A DNA stretch of 12,229 bases from Halobacteriales archaeon SW_5_68_122 (GTDB lineage: Archaea; Halobacteriota; Halobacteria; Halobacteriales; Haloarculaceae), in assembly GCA_003022815.1 (NCBI GenBank), contig PXSL01000020.1, positions 1 to 12,229 on the forward strand, written 5' to 3'. Each line of letters begins with the position of its first letter. Positions within the stretch are counted from its first letter, which is position 1. A program made the translations under genes and the position numbers. The notes under the pieces are model-generated. The model saw only the letters and a program-made list of their open reading frames with translations, had not been told where the DNA came from and did not search any database. Shown here one piece after another: positions 1-5,782 of this stretch.

Positions 1-360
1 ATCACGCACGTCCAGGCCAACTTCGACTTCTTCGTCCACGGCTGGACCGAGATGATGGAGATCCCCGGCGACGAACTGGAGGCCCACTACCGCCGCTACG
101 AGGAGTTCTTCGTCGAACACGGCATCACCATCGACGACCCGCTTGGCGAGTTCCGGCCGGCCGACGGCATCGCCGAGGCGCCCGAGACGCCCGAGAAACT
201 CGAGCGACCTGAGTACGAGAATGCCATCGCGGGGTTCGCCGACGACGTGTACGTCGAAATCGACGACGGCGAGACGCTCGTCGGCGACGGCACCGACGAA
301 CCCGATGAGGTCGACCCGACCGACGCTCCCGGCGTCGACGAGGACGTCGAGTCCGACTAG
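1..360 (+). CDS. DUF6149-like haloarchaeal protein, 3' part only
   Basis: The reading frame is open from the first base of the window to the TAG at 358-360, so the N-terminus lies outside and about 119 residues are visible. The visible part begins ITHVQANFDFFVHGWTEMME, contains a His/Tyr/Glu-rich helical segment (LEAHYRRYEEFF) and a PLGEFRP motif, and ends in a very acidic low-complexity tail. I recognise the central part as resembling the haloarchaeal family of unknown function DUF6149; this is from memory and not checked. The acidic tail is typical of salt-adapted proteins. The internal ATG at 52 is not the real start, because the conserved-looking sequence continues upstream of it. The stop codon overlaps the stop of the convergent small membrane protein. 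No function can be given. Confidence 0.75.
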   Translation: MTHVQANFDFFVHGWTEMMEIPGDELEAHYRRYEEFFVEHGITIDDPLGEFRPADGIAEAPETPEKLERPEYENAIAGFADDVYVEIDDGETLVGDGTDEPDEVDPTDAPGVDEDVESD

Positions 361-596
361 GCGGGGCTCGGGTCCGGCAGGTCGTCATCGTCAGCGGCCG
401 GATGACGGAGGTGCGATTCGACTCGCCTGCGGGCACGACCCAAAGCGACGCCGGCGACGGCACCGCCGACGGCGGTCCCGACCGGTACCGGGTGGGACAC
501 GGCGACCAGCATCGCCAGAAAGCCCAGCAGGGCGCCGACGGCGGCGGAGCGGACGGCCGACGGCACGGCGACGGTGGCGTGGTGTGGCTCTCTCAT
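357..596 (-). CDS. Small membrane protein, hypothetical
   Basis: About 79 residues from ATG 596; an alternative ATG at 602 adds only Met-Tyr. A Glu/His-containing N-terminus is followed by two hydrophobic stretches separated by a short polar turn (SAAVGALLGFLAMLVAVSHP, then VGTAVGGAVAGVALG), consistent with a two-pass hairpin in the membrane. An Arg-rich segment and an acidic DDDD tail follow. By the positive-inside rule the Arg-rich segment is probably cytoplasmic. A TATA-like palindrome at 637-648 lies about 40 to 45 bases upstream of the two ATGs, which gives a short leader. The gene ends inside the stop codon of the upstream plus-strand gene. I recognise no family. The hydrophobic pattern and promoter make a real gene likely, but proof would need homologues. 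Confidence 0.55.
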   Translation of the reverse strand: MREPHHATVAVPSAVRSAAVGALLGFLAMLVAVSHPVPVGTAVGGAVAGVALGRARRRVESHLRHPAADDDDLPDPSPA

Positions 597-636
597 ATAC
601 ATACACCCACGGACCGTATCGACATAAGTGTAATAC

Positions 637-648
637 GAAATATATTTC
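637..648 (-). promoter_or_regulatory. TATA-like promoter element of the small membrane protein
   Basis: The perfect palindrome GAAATATATTTC stands out in GC-rich surroundings. It is oriented to drive the minus-strand gene starting at 602 or 596. The element is symmetric, but on the plus strand nothing begins downstream, so it is assigned to the minus strand. Confidence 0.5.
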
Positions 649-674
649 TGCACCTCAGTTTACTGAACCCGATT

Positions 675-2003
675 TTAGTAACTCGACTCGAGCAGTCGGT
701 CGGCCGCCGCGTAGCCGGCCTCGATGGCCCCGTTGAGGCTCCGCTCGGGGTACTGCGCTCGGGAGGCCATCCCCGCGTAGTAGACGCCCGGCGCGACGGC
801 CTCCCCGAGGTCGTAGGGGACCACCATCTCGAGGTAGCCCCGCTCGTATACCGGCGCCGTCTTCGGGTTCCGCCCGACGAGCGTCCAGTTGACCGCCTCG
901 CGGTCGAACGACGGGAACAACTTCTCGATGCCGTCCAGCCACAGCTCCTCGACGCCCTCGTCGTCCAGTTGCCACAGTTCCTCCGAGCGGTCCTGGATGT
1001 AGCTGGCCACGTACAGCAGGTACTCGCCGCCGTACCGGTCCGGCGGCACGAAGTTGGTGTGCTCGATGAGCGCGCCGAACGGCGCCTCGTCGGCGATGTT
1101 CAGCCAGTATGTGTCCATCAGCGGTTCGTCCATCGACACCACCGCACACACCGACCCCTGGAAGTCGATGTCGCACGCGTAGCCCGTCAGCGACTCCAGA
1201 ACGTCCGGCATCGTCGCCACCACGACGCCGTCGACCTCGTGGGTCTCCGTCCGGCCCTCGCCGCCGGGGTCCCGCCGGACCGAAAGCGACTCGACGCCGC
1301 CCTCGTCGTATGTCAGGTCGGTCACCGCGGCCCCGGTGACGACGTTCTCCTCGCCGACGGCCTCCAAGAGCGCGTCCAGCAACATGCCGAACCCGCCCTC
1401 GAAGTAACCCAGAACCTCCCCGCGCAGGATGTCCCGCTCGCCGCGGAACTTGATGCGGCCGAGCAGCCACGCCGCCGAGACGTCCTCCTTGCGGGAGCCG
1501 AACTTCGCGTCCAACAGCGGCTCGAAGAAGTACTCGTACACGCCGCGCGTGGTGTGCTCGAGCAGGAACTCCTTGATGGGCACGTCCTCGAAGTCCTCGA
1601 GGTTCTCGTAGGTGTCCCGACGGGGGACCCCGCCGCGGACGTCGACCCCTAGTGTCAGCATCGTCAGCCGGAACTTGTCGTAGGCCGACAGGTGGGGGTA
1701 GGCCGCTATCTCCCAGGGGGCATCCAGCGGGTGGGCGACGCCGTCGACGTAGTAGGCGTTCTCGCCGACGTGCCACTCGATGCGGTCGCCCAGTCCCAGT
1801 TCCTCGGCCAGTTCAACGATGGTCTTCTCGGATTTCGAGAGGTGGTGGTAGAACTTCTCGATGCGGTCGCCGCGGGTCTCGTAACTGGCCGCGAGGCCGC
1901 CGAGGCGGTCGCCGGCCTCAAAGACCCGCACCTCGTGACCGGCCCCCTGGAGGCGGTAGGCGGCCGCGAGGCCGGCGAGGCCGCCGCCGACGATGCCTAT
2001 CAT
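675..2003 (-). CDS. FAD-dependent amine-oxidase/phytoene-desaturase-like oxidoreductase
   Basis: This is a 442-residue flavoprotein. The N-terminal Rossmann motif is GGGLAGLAAAYRL (residues 6 to 18), with an acidic residue (Glu29) closing the second strand where the FAD ribose binds, then the GD(R)LGG motif typical of amine oxidases. The C-terminus carries a second FAD contact region, YYAGMASRAQYPERSLNGAI, followed by EAGYAAA. The layout matches the HemY/protoporphyrinogen-oxidase-like and phytoene-desaturase-like superfamily, whose members oxidise amines, porphyrins or isoprenoids; the substrate cannot be read from the sequence. Haloarchaeal homologues are usually annotated only as NAD(P)/FAD-dependent oxidoreductases. 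The start at ATG 2003 places the glycine motif at the expected distance from the N-terminus. It is divergent from the truncated homoserine kinase, and no obvious TATA box was found upstream. Confidence 0.88.
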   Translation of the reverse strand: MIGIVGGGLAGLAAAYRLQGAGHEVRVFEAGDRLGGLAASYETRGDRIEKFYHHLSKSEKTIVELAEELGLGDRIEWHVGENAYYVDGVAHPLDAPWEIAAYPHLSAYDKFRLTMLTLGVDVRGGVPRRDTYENLEDFEDVPIKEFLLEHTTRGVYEYFFEPLLDAKFGSRKEDVSAAWLLGRIKFRGERDILRGEVLGYFEGGFGMLLDALLEAVGEENVVTGAAVTDLTYDEGGVESLSVRRDPGGEGRTETHEVDGVVVATMPDVLESLTGYACDIDFQGSVCAVVSMDEPLMDTYWLNIADEAPFGALIEHTNFVPPDRYGGEYLLYVASYIQDRSEELWQLDDEGVEELWLDGIEKLFPSFDREAVNWTLVGRNPKTAPVYERGYLEMVVPYDLGEAVAPGVYYAGMASRAQYPERSLNGAIEAGYAAADRLLESSY

Positions 2004-2095
2004 ATCGGGGGGTCAGCCGCCGGCGGAATGGGCCTTTCGGGTCCGCCGTCGACCCGACCGCCGGGCGCGGGGTCGCTACCTTTTTGCCGGCGGAC

Positions 2096-2884
2096 GTGGT
2101 CCGTCTTGAGCGGGCCGACCGCACCACCATCGAGGTGACCGGCGCTGGCAGTCAGTACATCCCGGAGGACCCCGACAAGAACACCGTGGGGGCCGTCGCG
2201 GAGGCGCTGGACGCCCCCGCCCGCATTCGAATCGACAAGGGTGTTCGGCCGGCCTCCGGGCTGGGGTCGTCGGCCGCCTCCGCCGCCGCGGCGGCCGTCG
2301 GCCTCAACGAACTGTACGGGCGGGGGCTCTCGCGGGAAGAACTCGTCCCCATCGCCGCGGAGGGCGAGGCCGTCGTCTCCGGGGCCGCCCACGCCGACAA
2401 CGTCGCGCCCGCCATTATGGGCGGGTTCACCGTCGCCCGCCCGGACGGCGTCACGCAGGTGGACGCATCCATCCCGCTGGTGACCTGCCTGCCGGAAATC
2501 GTCATCTCGACCCGGGACGCCCGCGAGGTTGTGCCCGAGGGCGCACGGATGGAACAACTAGTCGAGATGGTCGGCAACGCCGCGACGCTGGCGGTCGGGA
2601 TGGCCCGCGACGACCCCATTCTCGTCGGCCGGGGGATGGCCGACGGCATCGTCACGCCCGCCCGCGCCGAACTCATCGCCGGCTACGACGCCGTCCGGGA
2701 GGCGGCCGCCGACGCCGGCGCGACGGGAATCACCATCTCCGGCGCCGGGCCGACCGTCATCGCCGCCTGCCGAGAGCGGGACCGCCGCGAGATCGCCAGC
2801 GCGATGGTCGACGCCTTCGAAGCCGAGGGCGTCGACGCCCGCGCCTACCAGACCCGTATCGGCGAGGGCGCGACGATACACTAA
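2096..2884 (+). CDS. thrB: Homoserine kinase (GHMP family), N-terminally truncated
   Basis: This encodes the enzyme that phosphorylates homoserine to O-phosphohomoserine in threonine synthesis. The GHMP ATP-binding loop RPASGLGSSAAS is at residues 51 to 62 counted from GTG 2096, and the C-terminal glycine-rich motif GITISGAGPT is at 211 to 220. The body strongly resembles haloarchaeal ThrB. That family normally begins with an additional segment of about 25 residues carrying the PATSANLGSGFDVFG-type motif 1, which helps bind homoserine. Here the homology starts abruptly at PADVVRLER, and no ATG or motif 1 occurs upstream in any plus-strand frame. GTG 2096 (262 residues) or TTG 2084 (266) are the only nearby in-frame starts, against about 290 normally. 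A T-rich element at 2081-2085 lies almost on top of these starts. It may be inactive or use an unusual start; a sequence error is also possible. Product identity is certain, function doubtful. Confidence 0.85.
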   Translation: MVRLERADRTTIEVTGAGSQYIPEDPDKNTVGAVAEALDAPARIRIDKGVRPASGLGSSAASAAAAAVGLNELYGRGLSREELVPIAAEGEAVVSGAAHADNVAPAIMGGFTVARPDGVTQVDASIPLVTCLPEIVISTRDAREVVPEGARMEQLVEMVGNAATLAVGMARDDPILVGRGMADGIVTPARAELIAGYDAVREAAADAGATGITISGAGPTVIAACRERDRREIASAMVDAFEAEGVDARAYQTRIGEGATIH

Positions 2885-2949
2885 GTAGCGACCCTACCAA
2901 ACGCGGTCGAACAAGCATCCGCGAGCGCCTGGTGGGCGCGAGCGGTTCA

Positions 2950-2999
2950 CCGGCGGCGAACGGAGTGAGCCGCCGGCAGAAGTTTTTCCCCAAGTTTTT
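2950..2999 (+). terminator. Hairpin plus T-runs downstream of thrB
   Basis: An exact 8-bp inverted repeat (CCGGCGGC at 2950-2957 and GCCGCCGG at 2969-2976, 11-base loop) is followed by two runs of five T at 2983-2987 and 2995-2999. This fits transcription termination of the plus-strand thrB. Archaeal termination depends mostly on the T-runs, so the hairpin may have another role. Confidence 0.45.
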
Positions 3000-3019
3000 G
3001 CGACTGAGTGGTGCCCGCA

Positions 3020-3036
3020 GGTCGCCGGAGGCGACC
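3020..3036. repeat. Short perfect hairpin in the thrB/acd gap
   Basis: GGTCGCC and GGCGACC form a 7-bp stem around a 3-base loop (GGA). It lies just beyond the end of the convergent acyl-CoA dehydrogenase, on its downstream side, and could help end minus-strand transcripts. A second inverted repeat, ACACCC at 3041-3046 with GGGTGT at 3062-3067, lies directly next to the stop codon of that gene. Confidence 0.4.
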
Positions 3037-3067
3037 GAGGACACCCGAAGGAGTAAAAAGTGGGTGT

Positions 3068-4222
3068 TTAAAAGCCCTTGCCTTGGAGTTCGCGGGCGAT
3101 AATCATTTTCTGGATTTCGGTGGTGCCCTCGTAAATCTGGGTGATTTTGGCGTCCCGATACAATCGTTCGGCGTCGAAGTCGTCGACGTAACCGGAGCCA
3201 CCGTGAATCTGGACGCACTCGTTTGCGGCCTCAACGGCGATACGGGAGGCGTACTCCTTGGCCATCGAGGCGAGCTTCGTCAGTTGGCCGTCGGCGTGGT
3301 CGACTGACCAGGCGGACTTATAGGTGAGGTTGCGGGCGGCCTCAGTTTCGGTGTGCATGTCGGCGAGTTTGTGCTGGATGGCCTGGAAGTCGCCGATGGG
3401 GCGGCCGAACTGTTCGCGCTCCTGGGCGTACTCAAGGGCGCGCTCGGCGGCGCCCTTGGCGATGCCGACGCCCTGCGCCGCGACGGCGGTTCGCGTTTCG
3501 TCGAAGAACTGCATCTGCTGGAGAAAGCCCATGCCCTCGGTGCCGACGAGGTTCTCCTCGGGCACACGGACATCATCGAGGATGAGCTCCGCCGTGTCGG
3601 AAGCCCGAATCCCCATCTTGCCGGTGATTTTGTCGGCTTCGAAGCCGTCGCGGTCCGATTCGACGATGATCTGGCTGAAGCCGTTGTAGCGACCCTCGGC
3701 GTCGGGGTCGGTCTTGCAGAGGACGACGAAGAAGTCGCCGACGGAGCCGTTGGTGATCCACATTTTGTTGCCGTTAATCACCCACTCGTCGCCGTCCTTC
3801 TCGGCGCGCGTCGAGACGCTTGAGACGTCCGACCCCGTGTCCGGCTCGGAGATGGCCGCCCCCATGATGGCGTCACCGGTCGCGATGGGCTCGAGGTACT
3901 CCTCCTTCTGTTCCTCGGTGCCGAACTCGGTGATAGCCTCGCTCCCGAAGGCGGTCGAGGAGAGACACAGGCCGATGCCGGGGTCGGCGGCGAACAGTTC
4001 CTCGACGATGATAGCGGTGTCCAGCACATTGTAGCCGGCGCCGCCGTACTCGAAGGGAATCTGCGGCGCGAGCAGTCCCATCTCGGCGGCCTCCTCGACG
4101 ACCTCCCAGGGGTACTTCTCCTCGCGGTCGTACTCCTTTGCGACGGGGAGAATCTCGTTCTCCGCGAACCGCTGCACCTCGCTTTTCAGTTGCTCCTGTT
4201 CCTCGGATAGCTCGAAGTCCAT
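3068..4222 (-). CDS. Acyl-CoA dehydrogenase
   Basis: At 384 residues this is the typical length of the soluble FAD-dependent acyl-CoA dehydrogenases that introduce the alpha,beta double bond into acyl-CoA thioesters and pass electrons to ETF. The helical N-terminal domain runs to about residue 115. The family signature AISEPDTGSDVSS lies at 123 to 135 in the beta-domain, and the second signature QIHGGSGY at 338 to 345. The catalytic base is expected in YEGTTEIQ, where Glu365 sits in the position used by medium- and short-chain enzymes rather than the isovaleryl/long-chain position. REQFGRPIGDFQ (268 to 280) is the usual FAD-contact region. Chain-length specificity cannot be deduced. A TATA-like box 25 bases before ATG 4222 suggests a leaderless monocistronic message. 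Nothing is missing. Confidence 0.95.
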   Translation of the reverse strand: MDFELSEEQEQLKSEVQRFAENEILPVAKEYDREEKYPWEVVEEAAEMGLLAPQIPFEYGGAGYNVLDTAIIVEELFAADPGIGLCLSSTAFGSEAITEFGTEEQKEEYLEPIATGDAIMGAAISEPDTGSDVSSVSTRAEKDGDEWVINGNKMWITNGSVGDFFVVLCKTDPDAEGRYNGFSQIIVESDRDGFEADKITGKMGIRASDTAELILDDVRVPEENLVGTEGMGFLQQMQFFDETRTAVAAQGVGIAKGAAERALEYAQEREQFGRPIGDFQAIQHKLADMHTETEAARNLTYKSAWSVDHADGQLTKLASMAKEYASRIAVEAANECVQIHGGSGYVDDFDAERLYRDAKITQIYEGTTEIQKMIIARELQGKGF

Positions 4223-4243
4223 GGCCCCCTATTTTACCCGAAA

Positions 4244-4252
4244 CTATAAAAG
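4244..4252 (-). promoter_or_regulatory. TATA box of acyl-CoA dehydrogenase
   Basis: Read on the minus strand this is CTTTTATAG, centred about 25 bases upstream of the start codon at 4222. That is the spacing that places the transcription start on or next to the ATG, as in leaderless haloarchaeal genes. Confidence 0.65.
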
Positions 4253-4351
4253 ACCAACTTTTCCTAACGACGTTTGCGGCATGTACTTTCCTCGTTTACA
4301 ACGATAACCGGACACTGACGGGAGCTTTATACCCCCCGGGCGCACGACGGC

Positions 4352-4558
4352 TCACTTCAGGTCGACATACTGGTCCTCCCACTCGCTACGGGCTTCCATC
4401 TCGCGGCGGCCACGCCGCGTCAGCGTGTAGAAGTTCGTCCGGCGGTCGCGCTGACCCTTCTCGACGAGGCCCTTTTCGACGAGCGTATCGAGGGCATCGG
4501 TAAGTTCTGTCGTCTTGTTACTGTCGCATTCGCTTAAATATGTCGACGTCGAGCGTCG
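4352..4558 (-). pseudogene. 3' remnant of a PadR-like winged-helix regulator
   Basis: Translating the minus strand toward the stop at 4352-4354 gives LDTLVEKGLVEKGQRDRR followed by TNFYTLTRRGRREMEAR and a WEDQYVDLK end. This matches the recognition-helix/wing and C-terminal part of haloarchaeal PadR-type regulators, in which ...LYPNLDTLVEKGLVEKG... is common. Upstream of it the frame reads STYLSECDSNKTTELTDA, which does not resemble the expected N-terminal helices. The open frame meets a stop at 4559-4561 with no ATG, GTG or TTG start before the domain. The N-terminal half of the domain, including the MYGLAI-type helix, is absent. I infer a gene cut by insertion or deletion. It could still be read as part of a longer transcript, but an intact protein is not possible from this frame. 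Confidence 0.65.
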
Positions 4559-4814
4559 TCAACCTCCCACGTTCGGGCAACAGACGGCCGACATGTCTCG
4601 TTCCGCGAACGAGTCCTGGATGTAAAGGCACGAGACAGCACAAGAATTATCTTCGTGCTTGTAGGATCTGTCGACGTTCTTTCTCGCTCGATTAGGCTTT
4701 TTACTTTCCACCCTCAAGGGCGCGTATAATGGGAGCACTCTTCGAGGTCGAGCGGAGTCAGTTGCGATACGAGGTAGTGGAGACGCTCAACGGTAGCGAT
4801 ACAGGGCGTCGAGC

Positions 4815-4855
4815 CCCCTCCCTCAAGCGCAGGCCGAGCGAGCGGTAGGGAGGGG
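4815..4855 (+). repeat. Long GC hairpin resembling an IS200/IS605-type right end
   Basis: CCCCTCCCT (4815-4823) and AGGGAGGGG (4847-4855) form a perfect 9-bp stem with a 23-base loop. A short plus-strand frame from ATG 4729 ends with SLKRRPSER and its TAG (4846-4848) inside the right arm of the hairpin. In haloarchaeal TnpB (IS1341-type) elements the transposase stop codon often lies in such a subterminal hairpin followed by a GGGGAGGA-like sequence, as here. No TnpB catalytic or zinc-ribbon motif is visible upstream, so at most a terminal scrap is left. The assignment rests on pattern memory and is weak; it might be an unrelated hairpin. Confidence 0.35.
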
Positions 4856-4858
4856 AGG

Positions 4859-5230
4859 AGCACCCGTCTTCGTTTAACTTTCACCGTGTTGCAACCCGTT
4901 TTTCCCCTCTTGAGCCGTCTCTCGACCTACTGCCGCCCTGGCGCGAGCCGAGGACGGGAGGAGCCACGAGTAAACTGACTCCTGTAGCCTGAATGCAACG
5001 CCCTCGGGTCCTGCACTCAGGACCGACGACCGCGAATGGGGTCGACTGAAAACCCATGGGATGGGTCCGGCAAGCGCGGGTCGCAGCACCCACTCCGACC
5101 TGCTGCCCGGCCCATGGATGGAAAAGGAAGCCGGGCCGCGTTTACATATATGGTCGCGGGACGCAATATCAGTGCAGTAACGCCCCGCTCTCGAGGAGTG
5201 ACCGACCGCCGCAAGGCGGGAGGGAGCAAG
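4859..5230. other. Degenerate stretch without a recognisable intact gene
   Basis: No frame here gives a protein I recognise. The longest open frames are a minus-strand one with no haloarchaeal acidic bias and a plus-strand one from 4988 to 5233 (reading ECNALGSCTQDRRPR near its start) that may derive from the C-terminal tail of a TnpB-type transposase. Several short inverted repeats are present: GGTCCT/AGGACC at 5016-5033, GCCCGGC/GCCGGGC at about 5106-5136, and CCGCC-GCAA-GGCGG at 5206-5219, the last a stem capped by a GNRA-type tetraloop. A TATA-like TTTACATATA lies near 5140-5150. It is best described as decayed mobile-element or gene sequence. Confidence 0.35.
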
Positions 5231-5380
5231 TAGGGCGGGATAGTTCGCGGGGTAGCCGACAAGCTCGAGGCCGACGAGTCGCTGACCTTCTCGGCGGGGG
5301 ACGAAGATCGAACACAGCGTCAAGTTCGAACCGGAGTGGAGTGAGGCGACGACGCGGACGGCGAACTGGAGGTATTCTGA
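5231..5380 (+). pseudogene. Amphi-Trp domain protein remnant, frame-broken
   Basis: The frame through 5252-5305 reads VADKLEADESLTFSAGDE, which matches the first half of the small haloarchaeal Amphi-Trp domain (typical form YLR.VADKLEAG..LTFSAGDES). The expected strand that should follow (SVTL.PP...FEV) is missing. The frame then changes and 5307-5345 reads IEHSVKFEPEWSE, matching the C-terminal strand with its Trp. After another one-base shift at about 5345, the original frame reads GDDADGELEVF and stops at 5378-5380. A TAG at 5231 precedes the first segment, so the N-terminus with its start is also lost. There are therefore at least one internal deletion and two frame changes. The pieces lie in the right order and strand, which makes chance unlikely. 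Confidence 0.6.
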
Positions 5381-5415
5381 ACTGTCGAGTATTGTTCAGC
5401 GAGAGAGGAAAGCGA

Positions 5416-5438
5416 CCGACCGACGAAAAGGCGGTCGG
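5416..5438. repeat. Hairpin in the degenerate island
   Basis: CCGACCG and CGGTCGG form a 7-bp perfect stem around a 9-base A-rich loop. It lies about 35 bases beyond the Amphi-Trp remnant and may be its old terminator. Confidence 0.35.
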
Positions 5439-5467
5439 GCGCTTGCCGCCCTGAATTGGTCCCCGCT

Positions 5468-5495
5468 GACGCTTCGGCCCTCCAAGCGAAGCGTC
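5468..5495. terminator. Perfect 9-bp hairpin downstream of the 48-residue gene
   Basis: GACGCTTCG (5468-5476) and CGAAGCGTC (5487-5495) are exact inverted repeats with a 10-base loop. The hairpin lies 59 bases past the stop of the small minus-strand gene and downstream of the Amphi-Trp remnant, so it could separate the two. There is no strong T-run next to it on either strand. Confidence 0.35.
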
Positions 5496-5554
5496 GACTG
5501 GAGTAAGTAGTCGTCACGGCATAAATCTACCGGCCACGTTTGGCAGACCCGCCC

Positions 5555-5701
5555 CTAAATGTACTCCTCCTCGAGCACCCACCCGAGCGCGCGCTTGTAG
5601 TAGGTGAACATCTGGCGGACGCCCTCGTGGTTCATGTCCTCGTCGTCGAGTTCGTTCTTCAGGAATTCGTACTGCTCGCGGATCTCCTCTTCGTCGCGCA
5701 T
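5555..5701 (-). CDS. Conserved-looking small acidic haloarchaeal protein (48 aa)
   Basis: The gene starts at ATG 5701 (MRDEEEIREQYEFLKNELDD) and ends with ALGWVLEEEYI, 48 residues in all. The pattern is one long helix or a helical hairpin: charged heptad-like spacing of Glu/Leu/Tyr, then MFTYYKRALGWVLEEE with clustered aromatics. I have a memory of similar short proteins in other haloarchaea, but no name or function. A longer in-frame extension upstream of this ATG is not credible, because it reads as a shadow of the divergent asparaginase. A TATA-like CTTTCATTT at 5724-5732 lies about 27 bases before the start, which fits a leaderless message. Its composition is much more gene-like than the degenerate island next to it. 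Confidence 0.75.
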   Translation of the reverse strand: MRDEEEIREQYEFLKNELDDEDMNHEGVRQMFTYYKRALGWVLEEEYI

Positions 5702-5723
5702 ACCTGAACGTCGGCCGCTCGCC

Positions 5724-5732
5724 AAATGAAAG
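5724..5732 (-). promoter_or_regulatory. TATA-like element of the 48-residue gene
   Basis: On the minus strand this reads CTTTCATTT, centred about 27 bases upstream of ATG 5701. It lies in the 81-base divergent region shared with the asparaginase gene, for which no clear TATA element is seen. Confidence 0.45.
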
Positions 5733-5782
5733 TTCGTGAGCCGGACCGGAATGGTGAACAGTCGGCCCTCCACAGTCGGAGT

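Noticed and set aside
402..1652. 416-residue plus-strand open frame
   Set aside because: It lies antisense to the FAD oxidoreductase, is low-complexity Arg/Val/Leu-rich and lacks motifs. Long antisense frames are normal in GC-rich haloarchaeal genes.
5000..5140. Structured RNA such as RNase P or SRP RNA
   Set aside because: Several short hairpins occur, but none of the conserved core sequences of these RNAs could be found.
4874..5323. 149-residue minus-strand open frame in the degenerate island
   Set aside because: It has non-haloarchaeal composition, no recognisable motif, no promoter, and overlaps the Amphi-Trp remnant and several hairpins.
5322..5335. tRNA-like T-arm sequence AAGTTCGAACCGG
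   Set aside because: No acceptor stem, anticodon arm or D-arm can be built around it. It is explained by the Amphi-Trp remnant (VKFEPEW).
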